This document shows positions 27,037 through 31,724 of a stretch of 31,724 nucleotides of DNA, one piece after another. The position numbers and the translations under genes were made by a program. A model generated the notes under the pieces. The model saw only the letters and a list, made by a program, of their open reading frames with translations, did not search any database and was not told where the DNA came from. Source of the DNA: Pleurobrachia bachei (Eukaryota > Ctenophora > Tentaculata > Cydippida > Pleurobrachiidae); contig AVPN01000471.1 in NCBI GenBank assembly GCA_000695325.1, positions 10,618 to 42,341 on the forward strand, written 5' to 3'. The first letter of the stretch is position 1. Each line of letters begins with the position of its first letter.

Positions 27037-27604
27037 TATCAATATCAATATCAATATCAACGACAATATTTATAACAGAGTCAATATAGATTAAAAATAA
27101 ATACGACCCTACCCGCTCTTACACTTACATACATATAAAAATATGATATGCTACTAGGCTGAAAGGCTAAATATAGGCTCCAGCAGTTACCTAAAGCGGG
27201 CTAACTAACTAAAGAAACAACATATAAGTGATAATACAAAAAAGTAAGATCTGAGGTTAGGATACGATATAAATAGATACGAGGAAGATAGGTATGCTAG
27301 GCGACAAAACGGAGAGGAACGAAGAAATGGACTATTGAGTAATATAGGACTAAAACACACAACGGACAAATGACCTAACGATAAGCTTTCTACAACGAGC
27401 AATATTGCTTAGACCAAAAAGAAATAAATAAAAAAGCATACAGAGAGTGCTTAGAAAAGTAGAAAAGTAGTAAATAGATTTAGTATAAAAATAAATATTA
27501 AATATTAAGTTTAACACACGGGAAACACAGATTAATAAATTAGTAGAAACTGTCTGACGATATATTTAGCTCAGATTGTCTGTTTTATAGCAAGTGTACT
27601 TTGT
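27037..27604. other. AT-rich spacer between the duplicated 3' ends
   Basis: It begins with four TATCAA units and is followed by A-rich sequence with no coding region, RNA gene or terminal repeats that I could recognise. It separates the two duplicate units and resembles neither. Confidence 0.5.
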
Positions 27605-27609
27605 ACCAG

Positions 27610-28176
27610 GTAACGGAGAGCTTTTCTTTGATCGGACGAAATACGATAAAAAGACACCCTACAACAAAGTCAAGGTCACGAAATCGACCGTAAAACCGAA
27701 ACCACAACCGGCGAAAAATCATGTGAAATTCCAAATTGAGCAAATGGAAACGAAGGTTAGTTAAACTTCGTGAAACTCGATTTAACAAAATACTTTGTTA
27801 ACGTTCGTCTCTGCCGATAAAACTAACCCTAACTTTAAAGTACTACTACTAGGAGGATTCACCTCAAGAGGTGGCAGTGAAGACGGCCCAAAAGCAGAGA
27901 CTGGTGGCGGTCAGATCTAACGTCAGTGAAGACTCAGACGAAGTCAGTTCTACAACTTCAACAAGTTCGGCTGACCGAGAAGAAATGGGCCAACTGGATC
28001 GCATTATTGGCTACGTGAAAAGTAACAAGTTTAATTCAGATGCTCTGCTGGAAAAGTTGAGAGAGAAATATCCGAATGATGCGAAGCTCTCCCATAAGAT
28101 GAAGATCAAGTTGCATTGTCTGTTGGAGCTTCTTGATGGATTTGAGTGTTTTGATGAGTTTGCAGAGATGGCATGA
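27610..28176 (+). pseudogene. Duplicate last two exons of KIX-like gene
   Basis: Exons 27610-27755 and 27853-28176 have intact acceptors, donor and stop. Their protein is identical to the first copy. The only coding differences seen (GAT/GAC and GAA/GAG) are synonymous. There is no start codon or KIX exon of its own, so it could serve only as an alternative 3' end, reached by skipping the first pair. Confidence 0.75.
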
Positions 28177-28348
28177 GAGAAAGAAACTGATTTGTGTGAT
28201 TTGACCCAAAGATAAATATTTCATTTAGACGTTTTTTTCAAACATTGAGCGTGAAATATTTATTCTACCAATGCTTAGAGAATCAAAAAATCATTAATAA
28301 CACGAAGAAGTTTTATATCTATAATTTATTGTATAGATCACCTCATCG

Positions 28349-28417
28349 TTAGGCTTTAGCAAAAACCCGTTCTATTTCTGAGTACCACCTTTGAGTGTCA
28401 TCACTGTTTTCTGCAGC
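28349..28417 (-). CDS. Second copy of the unrecognised terminal exon
   Basis: The same 22 residues ending VFAKA and the same nearby AATAAA. One substitution (ACG to AGG on this strand) changes Thr to Arg in the DDTQTW segment. If the gene comes from the right, this is the first terminal exon met. Confidence 0.35.
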   Translation of the reverse strand, partial: AAENSDDTQRWYSEIERVFAKA

Positions 28418-28781
28418 CTGCAGGATTTATCTACAGAGTAGTAGTGGTGAGGCGTACCGTGTGCTCGAGCTCTTGGACTTTGGAGTCTCATATTATAAAG
28501 CAATAGCTAGTTAGGGAGAAGAGAGCTCTCGGCTCATACTACAATAAACCAGATTTGGGATTTAGCGGAGAGCGGAGAGGGCGTTGATGCCTGACGTTCT
28601 CGGGAGAAACCGGAGTCTAAAATTGTCTAAAATTGCCAGAATCGCCCTTCAAAACCCAAATATTACTAGTATGTTTCGTTCCCTTGACCCCATTGTAGCT
28701 TGACTTTGCGGCCCCTTGGCGCTAATTGAGTGGGCAGATCTGGTTCTGCCCACTTCACCCCGCCGGGGCTGTGTGACACAG

Positions 28782-29585
28782 ACAGACTTCGAAGAGAATG
28801 ATGATAGAAAGATTTCAAAGTCTTCTAGAAACAGCCTGTGTCGGGTGTCCCTGGTACCACCCCTGGAACGACTCAAGCCCCTGCATCACCTAAAGTTAAA
28901 CGCTTTCGTAATTGGCATATGCTGTACAGACCGGGAGGCGGGACAGGGCAACGATTTTCAACTTTCGTAGAAAAGTAAAGGCGAAAAAAAATTGAGACGA
29001 ACGTTCACGTTCGTTCGCGAAATTCATTTTCGATATCTGAGTTGTGCCACGCGCACGATATTTCAATATATTGCGCGGTTTACGTTTTGCGCGTGTTACT
29101 AAAGCGCTGACAAGGGCTTTATACTTTAATCTTCAATCATGTACAAAAGAAAAAGAATATCGTGAAGAATTTATATTTTAATTTTCATTAAGATGTTCAT
29201 GTGAATTAACGGGAATACAAATTCAAAATAAAGACCAAAGAAACTCTCGTTAAGATGATGATTAAAGATTGAATGTACACATATATGCAGATGTGACTTG
29301 GTTATGAAATTTAAGCAGTCTTTTAAAGCTAAAGCGGAGGATGTTATTGTGATAGTATCTACAAAAGATCATGTCATGTCTGTCGCATAGAGCATGAGGG
29401 GTAATGTAAGATGAGTATTTTATTATTCAATGACTGTAATTTAAATACGATTTGTTAATTATGATGATTATAGATTTATCATTTAGATCAATAAGCAAGA
29501 ATTAATAATGCAAACTCCCACACAGACTTAAAAATATTAGTCTATCAGAGTCTCTCTATACAATAGTCTCTATTTTTCCATTTAG
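28782..29585. other. Intergenic region left of the thioredoxin-domain gene
   Basis: About 800 bases, AT-rich from 29100. They contain a CGAACGTTCACGTTCG inverted repeat near 28999 and CG-rich words (GCGCG) around 29050-29095. A + strand frame ending at 28970 is open, but it depends on the duplication junction and lacks support. Confidence 0.4.
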
Positions 29586-31670
29586 TTACACCACTCTACA
29601 TACCACTCCACAAGAATCAGAGCATTGCCCTTTTAGGTACCACGACAACTCATTAGCCCCATTATAGCAATTCATTAGGACATTCAAATCATTTACATCA
29701 ACTTCCCCCACGCTAAATAACTTCCCTTTAACTATCTGTAATATCATGAATTTATGTAAATCCTGATAGTAAACATTATAAAAGTTCATCAACTCAAGCC
29801 CCATACTGATATAAAAACACGCCGAAGGTGATTGTCTCCGAGCGTCTGACCAATATGAATCAAAATTGGAGCATTGTTTTCGGAGAACACTCCAAAGTCT
29901 AACACCCTCCTCTTGGAGACACTGCCCATCATATAGGTCTCGGAGGAGAACTATGGATGAAATAGAGGAATCATGGGGAGGTAGTTCGCGGGAGAAACGG
30001 AGAAAAAACCGGAGAGGACCGTCACATGATCCCATAGTGTTGAGGGAGAGGGAGGAGGGGTAGACGAGGCGGGGTGGGGATGGAGGAGCTGGGGAGGAGG
30101 TTTTATGTGGTGGTTCTGTAGTATTATCTTCTGATTCTGATTCTTCTTCCTGGAATAAAAGTAATTAAAATAGGTAGTGGATATCATATTAGAAGTCATT
30201 TGATCTGAAATATTTTAGACTCAACTGAAACAATTCATTTACTGTCAAAGCATTGGCCTGACATCTAATTTACCTCTTCTTTGTCCCACAACTCAGCCGC
30301 CATTATTTCTCTATCCAGGGGGTTACTCTGAAAGTGGCCAACATTAGCCGCTAGTTCCACTACGGGAGGTTCAGGAGCTGGCTCGGGGAACCACCTGTGA
30401 CACGGACTAACCGGTGGCTGGGGGCTTCTGGGTAACGGAGCAGTCAGGGGGGTTTCCAGTAAATCTGAAAAGAAGGGCGAATAAAATCTTTGGAATGGAT
30501 TTGGATTGGATTTATCATCATCTACGTAGAAGCTAAAAACTGATAAATATTTGTTAGACTCTCTCGCTCACCTTGGATTATATCTAGTAGTTCCTTTACC
30601 CCAATCACCCTATTCTCAGGGAGAGGTATTTGTAGTGGTCCCAGTTGATCAGTAATGAGGTAGATAGAAGGGATAACTTTCGTCTCGAACGGAGTTCCCT
30701 CCAACCTGCAACAGAACAGTTAAACCCCGATAAAACGGACGGTGACATATACACCTGGGGTCGCACCCGGCACCAGGTGTCTATGTCACCAAGGGAACTA
30801 CCAGTATTTCGTAAGGATATATCTGGGCCCGACTATATCACAGTTTGCCTGGTTAGACTGTGTTTCAGGCGCCGGGAGGGAGGGTTAGAACATAACAAAA
30901 CACAGTGGTTACAAGAAACACTTACCGGAAGATGTCTGTATCGAGAGTTCCAACACGGATCTCACCCTGTGTTGACATTGCCAGGGCTTCCAACTTTGGA
31001 GCAATAAGTTTGCAATATCCACACCATCTGAACATAAGATATTTAATGTTTTTCAAGAAAAGAACCGCTGGCAAGCGCCCGGGTTCATACTATCTATGAA
31101 CTGTCACACATCGCGCCGATAGGGCCAAGGATGAGAGTTCAAGATTTGAGTGCTCCAGCAGAGAACTCTGTGATCGAACAGAGCTACCATGCTATAGCAC
31201 ACAAGTAAACAACCAATCAGAACTTATTATTTAGGTCACGTGACTGGTTATCAGCCAATCAGGGACCAGTATTTCATGCTACTTACCGTGATGAAAGCAT
31301 CAACAGAAGGGGTTGTTCAAGATCATGGTTATAAACCTCGGCCAAAGTCAACTCCTCCACCTTATTCCTCTTCTTTAAAACACCAATCTCAGCAGATAAA
31401 CTGTCTTCTTCATTATCTTCCTCTGCCCAATGATGCTCTTCCTTATCTTCATCTTCTTCTTCATCCCCTTCTTCTTCATCCCAAGAAGTTTCTTCTTCTC
31501 TTTCTTCTGTTTCTTCCTCTGTTTCACCATCCTGACTCCACAAGAAATCAGTTATGTCAAAAGTCGCTGTTGTTGCAGTACCATTAGTCAGGTCTCGAAC
31601 TCTGATTTGGCGGTCTTGGAAGCGAACGAGGGCCTCCGTGTGAAGACGGTCAGGGTTGTGGATCCCAAAT
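29586..31670 (-). CDS. Thioredoxin-domain protein with acidic linker (5' partial)
   Basis: In order the exons are 31670-31287, 31027-30926, 30705-30572, 30464-30274 and 30149-29586 (TAA at 29586-29588), all joining in phase. The visible product starts FGIHNPDRLHTEALVRF, then has a very acidic stretch (EEETEEREEE, EEEGDEEEDEDKEE). A thioredoxin fold follows: LLLMLSSRWCGYCKLIAPKL with the CxxC active site CGYC, IRVGTLDTDIF, and the cis-Pro motif in KVIPSIYLI. Then comes a Pro-rich, acidic region and a C-terminal part (LRFFLRFSREL to CGVVCRVV) that I do not recognise. It is probably a thiol-disulphide oxidoreductase or PDI/DnaJ-thioredoxin relative. The upstream exons lie beyond the right edge. 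The acceptor of the first exon is the long CT run at the window end. Confidence 0.72.
30741..30790. repeat. Inverted repeat / hairpin in thioredoxin-gene intron
   Basis: Arms GGTGACATATACACCTGG and CCAGGTGTCTATGTCACC pair 17 of 18 around a 14-nt GC-rich loop. It lies in the intron 30706-30925. Confidence 0.85.
31211..31277. repeat. Dispersed CCAAT / CACGTG repeat, copy 3
   Basis: Full-length relative of 1636-1702 with both CCAATCAG motifs and the GGTCACGTGAC core, in an intron of the thioredoxin-domain gene. Confidence 0.7.
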
Positions 31671-31671
31671 C

Positions 31672-31685
31672 TAGAGAGAGAGAGG

Positions 31686-31724
<39 letters not shown>
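31672..31724. repeat. (GA)n microsatellite / polypyrimidine tract
   Basis: A nearly pure AG run reaches the window edge. Read on the gene's strand it is the CT tract of a 3' splice site. Confidence 0.9.

Larger units (their letters stand above)
27605..28781. repeat. Tandem duplication of 3' gene ends, unit 2
   Basis: Counterpart of 25871-27036. Its right end is at ACACAG, where the sequence continues into DNA not found in unit 1. Confidence 0.95.

Noticed and set aside
28716-28970. 84-codon + frame crossing the duplication edge
   Set aside because: It starts in non-coding duplicate sequence and has no start context, acceptor or family match. A second frame in the same place is equally open.
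31075-31200. Possible second tRNA-like element
   Set aside because: Words such as GTTCGATC and TAGCTC occur, but no acceptor stem or complete cloverleaf forms.

Overview
The window is eukaryotic nuclear DNA, almost certainly from a metazoan. Coding exons are short, split by GT-AG introns of about 50 to 1900 bp, and encode eukaryotic housekeeping proteins: TCTP, the PI3-kinase regulatory subunit VPS15/PIK3R4 and the 26S proteasome deubiquitinase Rpn11/PSMD14. An intronless seven-helix receptor points to an animal. Rpn11 is highly conserved but TCTP and VPS15 are quite diverged from the human proteins I know, which suggests an early-branching or fast-evolving invertebrate. I do not assign a species.

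Layout, left to right. 1-257: C-terminal end of an unrecognised + strand protein. 598-3435 (+): five exons of a TCTP gene; the first coding exon is not identified. 4317-15479 (-): VPS15, with kinase, HEAT and WD40 regions, broken up by two internal tandem duplications (a 1574-bp unit and a 3.6-3.8-kb unit). 16044-22160 (-): PSMD14/Rpn11, five coding exons giving 309 aa. Its third intron holds a complete opposite-strand GPCR gene (19646-20650). Its fourth intron holds a second, broken copy of the last exon and a tandem array of 332-bp units, each with a tRNA-Thr-like gene followed by a T5 terminator. 22161-24845: a divergent intergenic/promoter region duplicated in tandem (1354-bp unit), including exon 1 of the next gene. 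24846-26442 (+): a small gene with an N-terminus resembling the MED15 KIX domain; its last two exons, and the end of a convergent - strand gene, are duplicated again at 27605-28781. 29586-31670 (-): a multi-exon gene with a thioredoxin domain (WCGYCK) behind a very acidic linker, running off the right edge.

The main theme is partial tandem duplication. Three of the genes (VPS15, PSMD14 and the KIX-like gene), plus the end of the gene convergent with the last of these, carry a duplicated piece that begins or ends in or near an exon. In the VPS15 copies I count about fifty nucleotide differences over about 1.7 kb but only one amino-acid difference. That is the pattern expected of two functional alleles, so some duplications may be haplotypes joined head-to-tail in an assembly. 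Others, such as the diverged terminal exon of PSMD14, look like real old duplications. No prokaryotic operon, CRISPR array or virus was seen.
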